The position numbers were made by a program, and so were the translations under genes. The notes below the pieces were generated by a model that was not told the origin of the DNA, ran no database searches, and was given only the letters and a program-made list of their open reading frames with translations. A stretch of DNA of 36,050 nt. Origin: Saprospiraceae bacterium (GTDB taxonomy: Bacteria > Bacteroidota > Bacteroidia > Chitinophagales > Saprospiraceae). Every line of letters begins with the position of its first letter. Position 1 is the stretch's first letter. Location: contig SLDF01000036.1 in NCBI GenBank assembly GCA_007125435.1, forward strand, positions 1 to 36,050. Reading direction: 5' to 3'. This document shows positions 18,810 through 28,203 of the stretch, one piece after another.

Positions 18810-21506
18810 TTGAATAAGTGCATATCCTATATCATTGCTAGTTTGCTTACATTGATCGTGGGCGGGCTGCTTTCGGCACAGTCGAGGCTTGGTAGTCCTG
18901 CTATCAAGAATTATACGCCACTTGATTATGGTCATATTGGGAAGGCCTGGGGTATGGATTCAGCTCCTAATGGGTTGATATACTTTAGCACAGATTTTGG
19001 TTTAGTCGAGTTTGACGGCGATGTTTGGAAAAAATTTAAAGGTAGTAAAGGGTCCGTCAGATCTCTGAAGGTCTTGAATGACTCGATCATCTACACTGGA
19101 TCAGATCTTGATTTTGGTGTATGGAAAAGAAATGGCTCCCTGGATTTTGAATACCAATCTCTTTATCCTTTCAAAGAGGAAGTCGGAGACATCAGCGAAG
19201 AGTTTTGGAATATACAAGAGTATAAAGGCTCTATTTTGTTTATTTCCAACCACAACCTTTACTTTCATAAAGATGATCGCATTATTAAGATACAGTCACC
19301 AGACCGTATTGAGTCGACTTTTGTAGTTGGGGATTTACTTTATCTGGCTCTCAAAAATGGAGGTCTGAGTGTCTTGAAGGAAAATAATATTGAGACCATT
19401 GCAGATATCAAGTTGCCTACAGGCACTAATATCAAAGGCGGGTATGAAAGCCAAGACGGCTTTGTTGTTGTTACACAAAAGTCTGGTCTATTCATACATA
19501 AGGGCAGAATAACCAGACCAATTAAAAATGCACTATCTGCAATTCTCAAAGAGGCTAATGTCTTTTGTTTCGATAAGTTGACCAATGGTCAACTAGCATT
19601 TGGTACGGTATCTAAAGGTATTATTCTGGCCAATGAAGATGGTCAAATTATGCATCAAATCAATCGACAAAAAGGCCTCTTGAATAACACCATACTCTCA
19701 GTCCATATGACCAGTAATCAGCAAATGTGGCTGGGGCTTGATTATGGTATTTCTTACATCCGCTTAGCCGATAAACGTTCTTTCTTTTTTGATAATCAAG
19801 GCAACTTTGGTACCGGATATACCGCATCTATGCACGATAGGACTTTTTATCTAGGCACGAATCAGGGTCTTTATTCTAAGCCGCTAACAAGCATGTATAA
19901 TGATAATCCTTCATTTTCATTTGACCTCGTTGCCGGTACTGAAGGACAAGTATGGAGCATACAACTCATTGAGGATGATTTGCTAATCGGCCATGATCGA
20001 GGCGTTTTTATCAAGCAGGGAAATACCTTCAGACAAGTCAGTGACATCCCAGGCGTCTGGACATTAGTACCCCATAAAGGTCATATCCTTGCAGGTACTT
20101 ACAACGGCATTTATATCTTAAAAAAAGAAAGTAACCGCTATGTACAAACAGGAAAAATAGGAGAGATTCTCGGCTCTTGCAATCAATTGATCATACAAGG
20201 CGATAATACCATCTGGGTCAATATACCTAACTTTGGAATAGTGCGGGCAGAGTTAGATGATGCCCTGCAGCCAACTGAAAGGGAAATTTTTCCGGAGGAA
20301 GACTTCAAAGGAGTAATGCCCCAGCTTTCTGTGATAAATGACCAAATCGCCGTAACAACGGACAAATCGATATACATCTTCCATGCTCAAGAACAACAGT
20401 TTAGTAAAGACGATAGAGAGAGAAGCCCCCTTGCGCTGGACGGTCAATTGCCGGGTATATACCAGCCTGTAAAGCTCCGGGAGAATATCCATTTTTATCC
20501 TGTGTATAATGGGTTTGCATTAGTATATGACGAAGATGATGGCGGCGTGTCAGGAGATAGCCTTCAGGTTCTATTTAGAACGCTTTTAGTCTACAATAAT
20601 GATACTTCCAAAGTGATAAAGCAGAATGCCAACATTGATGCTGAGCTCAATAATATCATCATCAATTGGACAGCTCCTTTTACAGAAGGGGTGAAGTATC
20701 AATACAGGATTGGGGACAACAGCGAATGGTCATCATGGAGCCAAAAACGGGAGGTGAATCTGGTTAATCTGCCCTCCGGCAGACTCACCTTTAACCTTAG
20801 AGCAAAGGACAAAAGTGACCACATCACAGTATCACAGCTGATCTTACAAGTTGACACGCCATGGTATCGAAGTTCATGGGCTTATGTTTTATATTTCTGT
20901 CTTTTATTGATAGTAGTCGCTTTGCTCAATCTTTGGAAAAAAAGTCTACTTCAAAAACAACGTAGAGTCATGATCCTCAAAGAACAACATGCACTCGATG
21001 AACAAGCCCTAAAATATGAGAAAGAAATCATGCTCATAGAACAAGAACGACTGCTCCGGCAGAATGATGAACTCAAGCAAAAGCTCCGCGAAAAGACAAT
21101 AGAGCTGGCAGCTAAAGCTAAACTTACTAATGAAAAAAACAGACTCCTCTCTAAGCTCAACGAAAAATTTGGACAGCTCAAAGCCAATCCCTCACCGGTC
21201 AATATCAAATGGAATGAAATCCAGTCCATCTTCAATGAGTCACTAGATGATCAGGACAAATCATTCGAGATACAAATGGACGACCTTCACCAGGAATACA
21301 TCCACAAACTCGAAGAAAAATTCCCCAATCTGTCGAGAAATGACCTGAGAATGTGTGCCTATATCAAGATAGGTATGGATACCAAGGAGATAGCTAATAT
21401 TTTGAACGTCAAGCCTTCCAGCGCTTACATCAGCCGGTCCAGGCTCCGCAAAAAACTCAACCTGGACGTCGAAGAAGACCTGTTCAAGTTTTTGAATAGC
21501 ATATGA
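18810..21506 (+). CDS. Membrane-anchored one-component regulator: periplasmic propeller + Y_Y_Y domain, TM, coiled coil, LuxR-like HTH
   Basis: TTG start, signal peptide; propeller-like repeats; YQYRIGDNSEWSSWSQ Y_Y_Y motif; TM (SWAYVLYFCLLLIVVALLNLW); C-terminal LSRNDLRMCAYIKIGMDTKEIANILNVKPSSAYISRSRLRKKLNL. Confidence 0.85.
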   Translation: MNKCISYIIASLLTLIVGGLLSAQSRLGSPAIKNYTPLDYGHIGKAWGMDSAPNGLIYFSTDFGLVEFDGDVWKKFKGSKGSVRSLKVLNDSIIYTGSDLDFGVWKRNGSLDFEYQSLYPFKEEVGDISEEFWNIQEYKGSILFISNHNLYFHKDDRIIKIQSPDRIESTFVVGDLLYLALKNGGLSVLKENNIETIADIKLPTGTNIKGGYESQDGFVVVTQKSGLFIHKGRITRPIKNALSAILKEANVFCFDKLTNGQLAFGTVSKGIILANEDGQIMHQINRQKGLLNNTILSVHMTSNQQMWLGLDYGISYIRLADKRSFFFDNQGNFGTGYTASMHDRTFYLGTNQGLYSKPLTSMYNDNPSFSFDLVAGTEGQVWSIQLIEDDLLIGHDRGVFIKQGNTFRQVSDIPGVWTLVPHKGHILAGTYNGIYILKKESNRYVQTGKIGEILGSCNQLIIQGDNTIWVNIPNFGIVRAELDDALQPTEREIFPEEDFKGVMPQLSVINDQIAVTTDKSIYIFHAQEQQFSKDDRERSPLALDGQLPGIYQPVKLRENIHFYPVYNGFALVYDEDDGGVSGDSLQVLFRTLLVYNNDTSKVIKQNANIDAELNNIIINWTAPFTEGVKYQYRIGDNSEWSSWSQKREVNLVNLPSGRLTFNLRAKDKSDHITVSQLILQVDTPWYRSSWAYVLYFCLLLIVVALLNLWKKSLLQKQRRVMILKEQHALDEQALKYEKEIMLIEQERLLRQNDELKQKLREKTIELAAKAKLTNEKNRLLSKLNEKFGQLKANPSPVNIKWNEIQSIFNESLDDQDKSFEIQMDDLHQEYIHKLEEKFPNLSRNDLRMCAYIKIGMDTKEIANILNVKPSSAYISRSRLRKKLNLDVEEDLFKFLNSI

Positions 21507-21562
21507 TGTCTAGCTTTCGTACCATATTGTGATAGGTATTTATCGGCATCTATCTTTTATAT

Positions 21563-21736
21563 GGGCGTGCCCTCCACATCTCCCTGCGGTCGATCTGGAG
21601 GTCGGGCTATCCGCTTGTATTCACTATATCTCTATGGAGTGTCGCTACAGATGATGTTCGGCTTCTTCCAGTCGCCGACACATCTGTGCTCCACTAACCA
21701 TAGATCTATAGCTCATATCGCTGCTATCCCTCACGC
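21563..21736 (+). repeat. Dispersed structured repeat (family R3), copy 1
   Basis: GGGCGTGCCC..hairpin..GGGCTATCCGCTTGTATTCAC...GAGTGTCGCT...GCTCCACTAAC...CATATCGCT..ATCCCTCACGC. Confidence 0.7.
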
Positions 21737-21816
21737 ATGAAGCTTTGATTATAAAATTGGCAGTATAGCTGAGCCCCTTTTATAACTACTCATGGGTACT
21801 TCGGGAAGATAAGTGT

Positions 21817-21898
21817 ATAGCTTGGTCCCTCCCTCCCCTTTCCACAATATATGGAGAGGGAGAGGGAAGAAACACACCTAATAAAGGGTTCAAGCTAT
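21817..21898. repeat. Nested inverted repeat between convergent genes
   Basis: Outer ATAGCTTG/CAAGCTAT; inner TCCCTCCCTCCCCTTTCCA / TGGAGAGGGAGAGGGA. Confidence 0.5.
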
Positions 21899-21929
21899 TC
21901 ATCAAAAAATTGGTGCTACACAATGTGTC

Positions 21930-23093
21930 TTAATGTACATTAATCTTGCCTATGCTTCTGATGTTCCCATTGCCACTTATCAACTGGAAAACATATAATC
22001 CTGGCGTTAAGTACCCTGGCATGGAGATGGTGATATTTTCATTTGGCAGTGAGTCAATGCTCCTGACAAGTGCTTGCCTGCCATTCATGTCAGATAGTAT
22101 GAAGGTGCCATTCGTGAGGTCTTGGTCTGTCTGAATGGTCAACTCTTGCATAGGCGATATGGGATTAGGGTAGACTGTAGATGGTATCAATTCGACAGCG
22201 CTTACTGATGTGCTGATCTCATTGTGATCCGGCTTAAAAAATACTGAAATTATTTCGCCACCATCGATATTGATACGCATTAAATTTGATGGGTCATGCT
22301 GGTCAAAAAACAAGTAAAATTCATTTTCAAATATTTCGCCTTGGGTAAGACCAAATGCATCTATTAATGGTGGTGGTGCCGGCGCACCGGCAAGAAAAAA
22401 GCTATCCAGTGTAATGCCACTAGCCTGTACCAGCAGTACCTCTCTTGGCTCGTTAATACCACCTTCTCTATTGGGCGTAATAAGCTCACCCCATCCAACT
22501 ACGGTCCGTGTTTGGGTTAAAGTTCGTTTACGTGAACCGGGTACCATATTTAGCCCAAAAGCAGCTACCGTTAATTCAAATACTGTAGTCTCTATAAATG
22601 ACTCCGTCCAGGTGTCTTGATAAGATAATGGAAACTTAATGAAGTCTATTCGGCCATCGAGTGGTGATGGTGAACCCACAAATCGGATAACATCATCTGG
22701 TCCTCCTGATATTTGTGTGATTGAGAAAGAGGTGTCTTGAGGTAGACTGCCAACTCTATAAGCGCCATTTTCATCTATGCCATCGTATTCTGTATTAGCG
22801 TAAATAAACCCTTGAAACTGTAAAAAGGACGGCGTTTTATATTTGGCTTCTGGAAATGTAGTATCGCCTTCAGTGCTTAAGAACAATGTCATACTGCTGT
22901 CGATAACCGACAGGCTGGAATAATCCCAAATTTGGTCTTCACCTTCTTCAGGTATCTGCACATTATTGACATCTGCCACAAAACGAAAGATCTCATAGCT
23001 CTCAGGTTGTGGAAAGTCGTCATACTCAATCACTAATTGGCTGTAGACAGGCAGTAGCAATACGATAAAAAACATTGTAAAAATAAATCTCAT
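21930..23093 (-). CDS. Secreted protein with T9SS type A C-terminal sorting domain
   Basis: Signal peptide MRFIFTMFFIVLLLPVYSQ; C-terminal STVYPNPISPMQELTI...LTPGLYVFQLISGNGNIRSIGKINVH. Confidence 0.75.
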   Translation of the reverse strand: MRFIFTMFFIVLLLPVYSQLVIEYDDFPQPESYEIFRFVADVNNVQIPEEGEDQIWDYSSLSVIDSSMTLFLSTEGDTTFPEAKYKTPSFLQFQGFIYANTEYDGIDENGAYRVGSLPQDTSFSITQISGGPDDVIRFVGSPSPLDGRIDFIKFPLSYQDTWTESFIETTVFELTVAAFGLNMVPGSRKRTLTQTRTVVGWGELITPNREGGINEPREVLLVQASGITLDSFFLAGAPAPPPLIDAFGLTQGEIFENEFYLFFDQHDPSNLMRINIDGGEIISVFFKPDHNEISTSVSAVELIPSTVYPNPISPMQELTIQTDQDLTNGTFILSDMNGRQALVRSIDSLPNENITISMPGYLTPGLYVFQLISGNGNIRSIGKINVH

Positions 23094-23351
23094 AACTTGT
23101 GTTTTAAATGATTTAATAAAGTTTAATGTGTGATTTTACGTCTTGGTATTTCCCAGGTTTAAAGTAGTCGACTGGAGCCCTACAGTATTAACTGTGGTTA
23201 ATATCTCATCGGTCAGTAACTTTAATTGATGGTAATATCCAATGATTTTTTTCACACTACAAATCTACCTTGAAAGGGTCTTAGGCCCTATCAAAATTGA
23301 ACCAATAGATATAAAATTTGAATCATTTGCATTGATTATCATGGTTTTGGG

Positions 23352-23411
23352 ATGACTGAATGGTGCATGACTGAATGGTGCATGACTGAATGGTGCATGA
23401 CTGAATGGTGC
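23352..23411. repeat. Four perfect tandem copies of 15-bp ATGACTGAATGGTGC
   Basis: Direct reading of the sequence. Confidence 0.95.
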
Positions 23412-23450
23412 GCAGCAATTTGGTTGACTAAATGTCAAGCAAATAATGAA

Positions 23451-23480
23451 GGAACCGAGCCGCCTCTGGCTCGGTATCAC
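23451..23480 (-). repeat. Short dispersed palindromic repeat (family R5), copy B
   Basis: ACCGAGCC..GGCTCGGT perfect 8-bp stem. Confidence 0.5.
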
Positions 23481-23528
23481 TGTATCTGAATAAAATCGCC
23501 ATAATGAGTAAACTAGTAAATGATAATA

Positions 23529-23560
23529 AAACTGAGCCGCCCCTGACTCAGCATCGAGCT
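23529..23560 (-). repeat. Short dispersed palindromic repeat (family R5), copy C (possible terminator on minus strand)
   Basis: Minus strand reads GATGCTGAGTCAGGGGCGGCTCAGTTTTATT. Confidence 0.45.
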
Positions 23561-23600
23561 AAATTGTGATTAAACCCTTACCTAAGAATATTTTTTTGCA

Positions 23601-23695
23601 CAGCCACTTAAAGTAAAAGCCGCTCACACCAGCAGCGACACTCTATGGTAGACCTGTGAATACAAGCGGATAGTCCGACCCGTAGGGTCACACCC
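23601..23695 (-). repeat. Dispersed structured repeat (family R3), copy 3, partial
   Basis: Minus strand GGGTGTGACCC..CTATCCGCTTGTATTCACAGGTCTACCATAGAGTGTCGCTGCTG, identical over >40 nt to copy 2 at 28204-28411. Confidence 0.75.
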
Positions 23696-23705
23696 AAAAC
23701 TTACA

Positions 23706-25022
23706 TTAAAATATAAAACCCATACCTAGTTCAAATCGATCGCCTTCGGTTTCTCCCGATGGTAGCAATGCTGAGTTGATCCTGAACTGGTAATTGGCTT
23801 TGATGACTATACTTCGCTTGGGGTTGAAATTCAGACCTACAGTGATGGCGGTGAGATCGGAGAGGAAGATATCTTCATCTACAAGCTCTGGACTGATGGT
23901 GCGATGTGTATTTAGCCTTTCATATCTGACAAAAACAGGGAGCTTGACTTCCTTAGGGTTATAAAGTCGACTTTTGGCTTTTGACTTTATGTCTTTGCTG
24001 CGTCTGCCACGAATGAGAGGGAGGATATCATAGCCGACCTCTGCATAGTAGCCATAGACGTTCTCTCCAAGAACTTGCCCTTCTCTTTCTGTCCTTTGTT
24101 CGATGAGAGCATGTAGGTTTTCTGTATCCTGAATATAGCCCAGTGAGCCAAGGGTCATAAATGTCCAATTGCCTAATGTGTATCTCCAATATGAGCTCAT
24201 TAAGTATGTATGTGAATTAGCTTTGACTTGCTGTCCATCACGTATGATGCTGGCATTGTCACCAAGTCGTGTCCAGACGCCATTAAACCCTAGTTCTGTA
24301 TCTTTCAGCCCGGTGTAAGTCAGACTGGGGTTAACAATTAGGCTATTGAAGTTAAATCTCAGAACATTTTCACGTCCACCCCTGAGCCAGGTGCCACCAT
24401 TGAGCGCCAGAGGGTCAAGTCCCTGATAGAAAGAAAATGTCCATTTGAGATGCTCTGTAAGGTTACCGTAATTCATGATACCCAGATCTATCCACTGAGA
24501 AGGGATGATGATGCGCTCTACCTCGGGTCTGTTGACAGAGTAAAATAAAATAGGCTCATCATTGTTATTGATATAACCTGTCTGTACCTGGTGTGTACCA
24601 ATGCGCACATTGTAGTAGTCACTGATCAAGAAATCTACAAATACCTCAGGTAGATACTCTAAGTGCCACTCTCTATTGCCGTCATTGGCCAGCTCAGCAA
24701 AAATCTCGGCATATAATACCATCCAGTTCATTGGCTTATAGGCGGCATAAGCTACAAAGCGCTGGAGATTGGTATTGTATAGCTCGACATCCTGCGAACG
24801 AGTATCTTTGGGTCCGAGATAGTTGATGTAGCTTGTCTCACCAAACCCTGAAATAGTAAACTTACTGTCGCTAAAGTATATTTTAGAAGCTGCTACTGGC
24901 AGACCTGCCTGAGTCTCATAAGTCAGCGTATCTACTATTTTTGACTTTTCTTGAGCACATATATTAAAAGGTCGTAACAGCGCTACTAAAGAAAACAGTG
25001 TAATAAATTGAATATGTCTCAT
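23706..25022 (-). CDS. Outer-membrane porin-like protein
   Basis: Likely start at internal Met (MRHIQFITLFSLVALLRPFNICAQ signal peptide); beta-strand-rich; FELGMGFIF C-terminus with terminal Phe. Confidence 0.7.
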   Translation of the reverse strand: MRHIQFITLFSLVALLRPFNICAQEKSKIVDTLTYETQAGLPVAASKIYFSDSKFTISGFGETSYINYLGPKDTRSQDVELYNTNLQRFVAYAAYKPMNWMVLYAEIFAELANDGNREWHLEYLPEVFVDFLISDYYNVRIGTHQVQTGYINNNDEPILFYSVNRPEVERIIIPSQWIDLGIMNYGNLTEHLKWTFSFYQGLDPLALNGGTWLRGGRENVLRFNFNSLIVNPSLTYTGLKDTELGFNGVWTRLGDNASIIRDGQQVKANSHTYLMSSYWRYTLGNWTFMTLGSLGYIQDTENLHALIEQRTEREGQVLGENVYGYYAEVGYDILPLIRGRRSKDIKSKAKSRLYNPKEVKLPVFVRYERLNTHRTISPELVDEDIFLSDLTAITVGLNFNPKRSIVIKANYQFRINSALLPSGETEGDRFELGMGFIF

Positions 25023-25099
25023 CCTTTTGCACTTCTTAATTAAAGTGCAAATGAATATCATTAGAACTTAAAATTTACTTAATAGTGATAAAAAGGCTC

Positions 25100-26467
25100 T
25101 TAACCCATCTTTACTATAAACCTGTTTGTATTGGGTTTGTCCTTCTCATAGGATATATGCCAGTTATGAATCTGAACAATCTTTTGGGAGAGCACGAGTC
25201 CAAGGCCAAAGCCTGGAATGCCTTCACTGTTTTCACCTCTGAAAAAATGATCAAACAGTAGTTTTAGCTCGCTTTCTTTTAATGTTTTACCGGTGTTTTC
25301 TATGGTGACCAAGAGCCCGGACGCTTCCTTACCATCTATAGTGATGGTGGCTTCGGCTACATCAGCGTAGGCTATAGCATTTGATAGTAAGTTTTTGAAG
25401 AGCTGAGACACCAATACCTGGCTGCATTGCACATGCAGTCTGTCTTCATCGACGACTTGCGGTATATAGTTGATATTGAATTGAAAGGTCGGGTCTATAT
25501 GGTGCAGATCTGATATGATATCAAATAGCAGCTCATCAATTCGTACTTTATCAACAAGCAATGGTTGACCGGCATCCAGCTTGGCGATTTCCAGTAGAGC
25601 ATTAATGACGCCGCCTAGTGACTTGGCTTTATGTATTTGATGGGTTATGCTTTCTCTTATGGCATCTTTATTGTCCAGTGTATGGATGCGCTCAAGCTCT
25701 GATACCAGCACAGATATCGGTGTTTTCAACTGATGAGAGATGTGGTGAACAGTGTGCTTCTGAAATGAGAATGCTTCATGTGTGCGCTTCAGCAGCTCAT
25801 TGAACCGCTTTACCAGATAGTCCAGCTCGAAAGAAGAGCTCTGCACGCTTAATGCAGTGGTGTCTTGTTGATTAATGTCAAACCGGTTTAATTGATCAGC
25901 CATTTCTGTGATGGGTTTGGTGATCTTATTCGAAAGATACTGACCGATGAGCAGTACAGAAATAACCATGATTACAAATATACCTACAAGTACATTTCGC
26001 AAATACTCAATCTTAGTATACCCAAAGGCATCATAGGCCTTGCTGATGGCATAGTAGGTTTCATTGTTTTTTTCGATGAGGACGGCTACTATATCGTATT
26101 CACCCTGCTTGCTTTCATACCATTGGCTATCCTCCGAGAGTTCGTTTAGTATGCCCTGGACATCACTAATTTTGAGGTCATCTATACTTGAAAATAGCAA
26201 TTGGAGATCCTGGTCAAATATGAGCATTTTTTCATCGTAAAAGTCGTGAATCGTTAGCTTGTCTATGATGCTTGCAAGGTTTTCACTCATAGCTTTGTAC
26301 TCTGAGATCAATTCGATGGTCAGGTTGATTTTTTCGCTTTGCCTTTGCTGAAACTCCTCTTCTCTATACTCGGCAAACAGCCAATATACAATCAAAAGAG
26401 ATACCGCAGTCAAGAGTATCACCGTACTTGAAAAATAGATTAAAATCTTGTTTCTAATTTTCATCAT
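25100..26467 (-). CDS. Sensor histidine kinase
   Basis: Two TM segments, H-box (HHISHQLKTPISVL), N-box (LFKNLLSNAIAYA), G-box (GFGLGLVLSQKIV). Likely start at MMKIRNK or adjacent Met; ORF extends to 26524. Confidence 0.92.
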   Translation of the reverse strand: MMKIRNKILIYFSSTVILLTAVSLLIVYWLFAEYREEEFQQRQSEKINLTIELISEYKAMSENLASIIDKLTIHDFYDEKMLIFDQDLQLLFSSIDDLKISDVQGILNELSEDSQWYESKQGEYDIVAVLIEKNNETYYAISKAYDAFGYTKIEYLRNVLVGIFVIMVISVLLIGQYLSNKITKPITEMADQLNRFDINQQDTTALSVQSSSFELDYLVKRFNELLKRTHEAFSFQKHTVHHISHQLKTPISVLVSELERIHTLDNKDAIRESITHQIHKAKSLGGVINALLEIAKLDAGQPLLVDKVRIDELLFDIISDLHHIDPTFQFNINYIPQVVDEDRLHVQCSQVLVSQLFKNLLSNAIAYADVAEATITIDGKEASGLLVTIENTGKTLKESELKLLFDHFFRGENSEGIPGFGLGLVLSQKIVQIHNWHISYEKDKPNTNRFIVKMG

Positions 26468-26513
26468 TTCACCTGTGCTTAGTCTATCTTTTTTGTATGC
26501 TTTGACTGGAGCA

Positions 26514-27197
26514 TCAGACCACATCTATGTAGTAGCCATACCCTATTTTTGTCTTGATGGTTTTCTTGTCAAAGGGTTTATCTATTTTATTTCTCAAGAA
26601 GTTGACATAGACTTCGATGGTATTGGTATTGGTATTAAAGGAGGTGCCCCAGATCTCTTTGATCAATTCGCTCTTAGAGATCACCTCACCCTTGCGGCGA
26701 GTCAGTAAAAGCAGAATTTGATATTCCCTCGGTGTCAATTCTATCTCTTGTCCGTCACGCATCACTTTTTTCTGCTTGGTATGGATGATGATATCATCGG
26801 CTTTGACGGTATCACTGTCCGCCAGCTCACCGGCGGATCGTGTTCTTTTGACCAGGCTATTGATCCGCAGTATCAATTCCCTCATGAAGAATGGCTTGGT
26901 CAGATAATCATCTGCTCCACAGTCGAAGCCTTTGACCTTATCGTCCAGATCGCTAAATGCCGTGAGCATGATCACAGGTGTGACGGTGTTCCGGCTGCGA
27001 AAATCCCGGCACAAATCGTACCCCGTCTTAGACGGTAAATTAATGTCCAGTATGATGCAGTCAAACCGCTCTCTATCCAGCAATCGCTCCGCCAGTAGGC
27101 CATCATATACGACAGAGGTGGTCATGCCCTCAGCCGCCAGCGCATCGGAAATGTTTTTGCTGAGTGTCGGATCGTCCTCTACTATTAACACATGCAT
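26514..27197 (-). CDS. OmpR-family response regulator
   Basis: Receiver domain (VEDDPTLS, CIILDINLPSKTGYDL, TKPF) and winged-helix C-terminus (LTPREYQILLLL...GYGYYIDV). Confidence 0.95.
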   Translation of the reverse strand: MHVLIVEDDPTLSKNISDALAAEGMTTSVVYDGLLAERLLDRERFDCIILDINLPSKTGYDLCRDFRSRNTVTPVIMLTAFSDLDDKVKGFDCGADDYLTKPFFMRELILRINSLVKRTRSAGELADSDTVKADDIIIHTKQKKVMRDGQEIELTPREYQILLLLTRRKGEVISKSELIKEIWGTSFNTNTNTIEVYVNFLRNKIDKPFDKKTIKTKIGYGYYIDVV

Positions 27198-27336
27198 GTT
27201 CGGGTCGTGTTTTTTTATAAAACGCCATTTTTCTCTCTATTAGCGCCATTGAGATCGTAAATATAATTAATTTAAAAAGCTTCGCATGTAGAAAGGGTAG
27301 CTATGCAAACAGCAACCATCCCCTCATTTCCATACC

Positions 27337-28143
27337 TTACCTGCTTTGCTCTTTATGCATTCCATCTAGCGATACACACTCTGAGTAGCCTTCCTCCTTG
27401 AGGTCATTGATCACATTTATAACTTTTATAAGTGTGATGGCCGCCCCTTCTATACCTATGTTTTCGTAATGATTGCTCAGCTCCCTGTACCGATCACTCT
27501 TCTGGAACTGACGGATGTGCGAGCATAGGTCTTTCAGGTTCATGCTCAGTCGTATTAGGTAAGAGATCAGCTCAGGGTCAAAGTAATCCGTATATCTATT
27601 GTTGACAATGAGCCATATCTCATCCGCTTTCTCATTAAAGTACGTATAGCTCCGATCCGAGAATAGACTTTCCTTATTGATCATACTAGTTATTTCTTCT
27701 ACATTCTTGTGCTCCAGCTCTTGCAGCAGGGCAGTCCTCTGTACTCCTACCTCCTCCAGATGCGCCTTCAGAGACAAGGTATCTGATATCTTCGGGTCAA
27801 AGTTAAACACCCGCACCGACAGACCATCTCTGATGCGATGCACACTCCTTGCCACCAGATAATTGATCTCATCACTGACCACCGTCCACCGCTTCCGCTT
27901 AGACCTGACCAGCAGCACATCTATGATAAACAGCGTAAAAGCCGCTCCAAATAATTCCGCAAAAAAGTTCATAGCCAGTTCCTCATCATAGTGCCTGTAG
28001 TACCACAGCAGAGCCATACTGACCAGTACCACCAAATAGACTAGTATGGGCACATGCGACCGGCTGGCTCTCTTTGCAATTTTATGTCTCAGTCTTCTCA
28101 TATCCTTCCTTGTTTTTAGGTGTGTAAGATACAGTTTTTTCAA
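27337..28143 (-). CDS. Uncharacterised membrane protein with two N-terminal TM helices and a soluble C-terminal domain
   Basis: VPILVYLVVLVSMALLWYY and FFAELFGAAFTLFIIDVLLV hydrophobic segments; no family recognised. Confidence 0.65.
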   Translation of the reverse strand: MKKLYLTHLKTRKDMRRLRHKIAKRASRSHVPILVYLVVLVSMALLWYYRHYDEELAMNFFAELFGAAFTLFIIDVLLVRSKRKRWTVVSDEINYLVARSVHRIRDGLSVRVFNFDPKISDTLSLKAHLEEVGVQRTALLQELEHKNVEEITSMINKESLFSDRSYTYFNEKADEIWLIVNNRYTDYFDPELISYLIRLSMNLKDLCSHIRQFQKSDRYRELSNHYENIGIEGAAITLIKVINVINDLKEEGYSECVSLDGMHKEQSR

Positions 28144-28183
28144 AACCCGAATTATGCATCGGAAATTCGTAATGAGGGTTGAG
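28144..28183 (+). repeat. Palindromic repeat (family R4), short form
   Basis: AACCCGAATTATGCATCGGAAATTCGTAATGAGGGTT. Confidence 0.5.
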
Positions 28184-28203
28184 AATTGTTAGTTCTTCTG
28201 TTT

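Noticed and set aside
23265-23480. 71-aa minus-strand ORF with HAPFS repeats
   Set aside because: Explained by the 15-bp tandem repeat staying in frame; no start context or similarity supporting a gene.
26718-27243. Plus-strand ORFs of 106 and 103 aa
   Set aside because: Overlap the strongly supported response regulator on the opposite strand; composition looks like antisense shadow ORFs.
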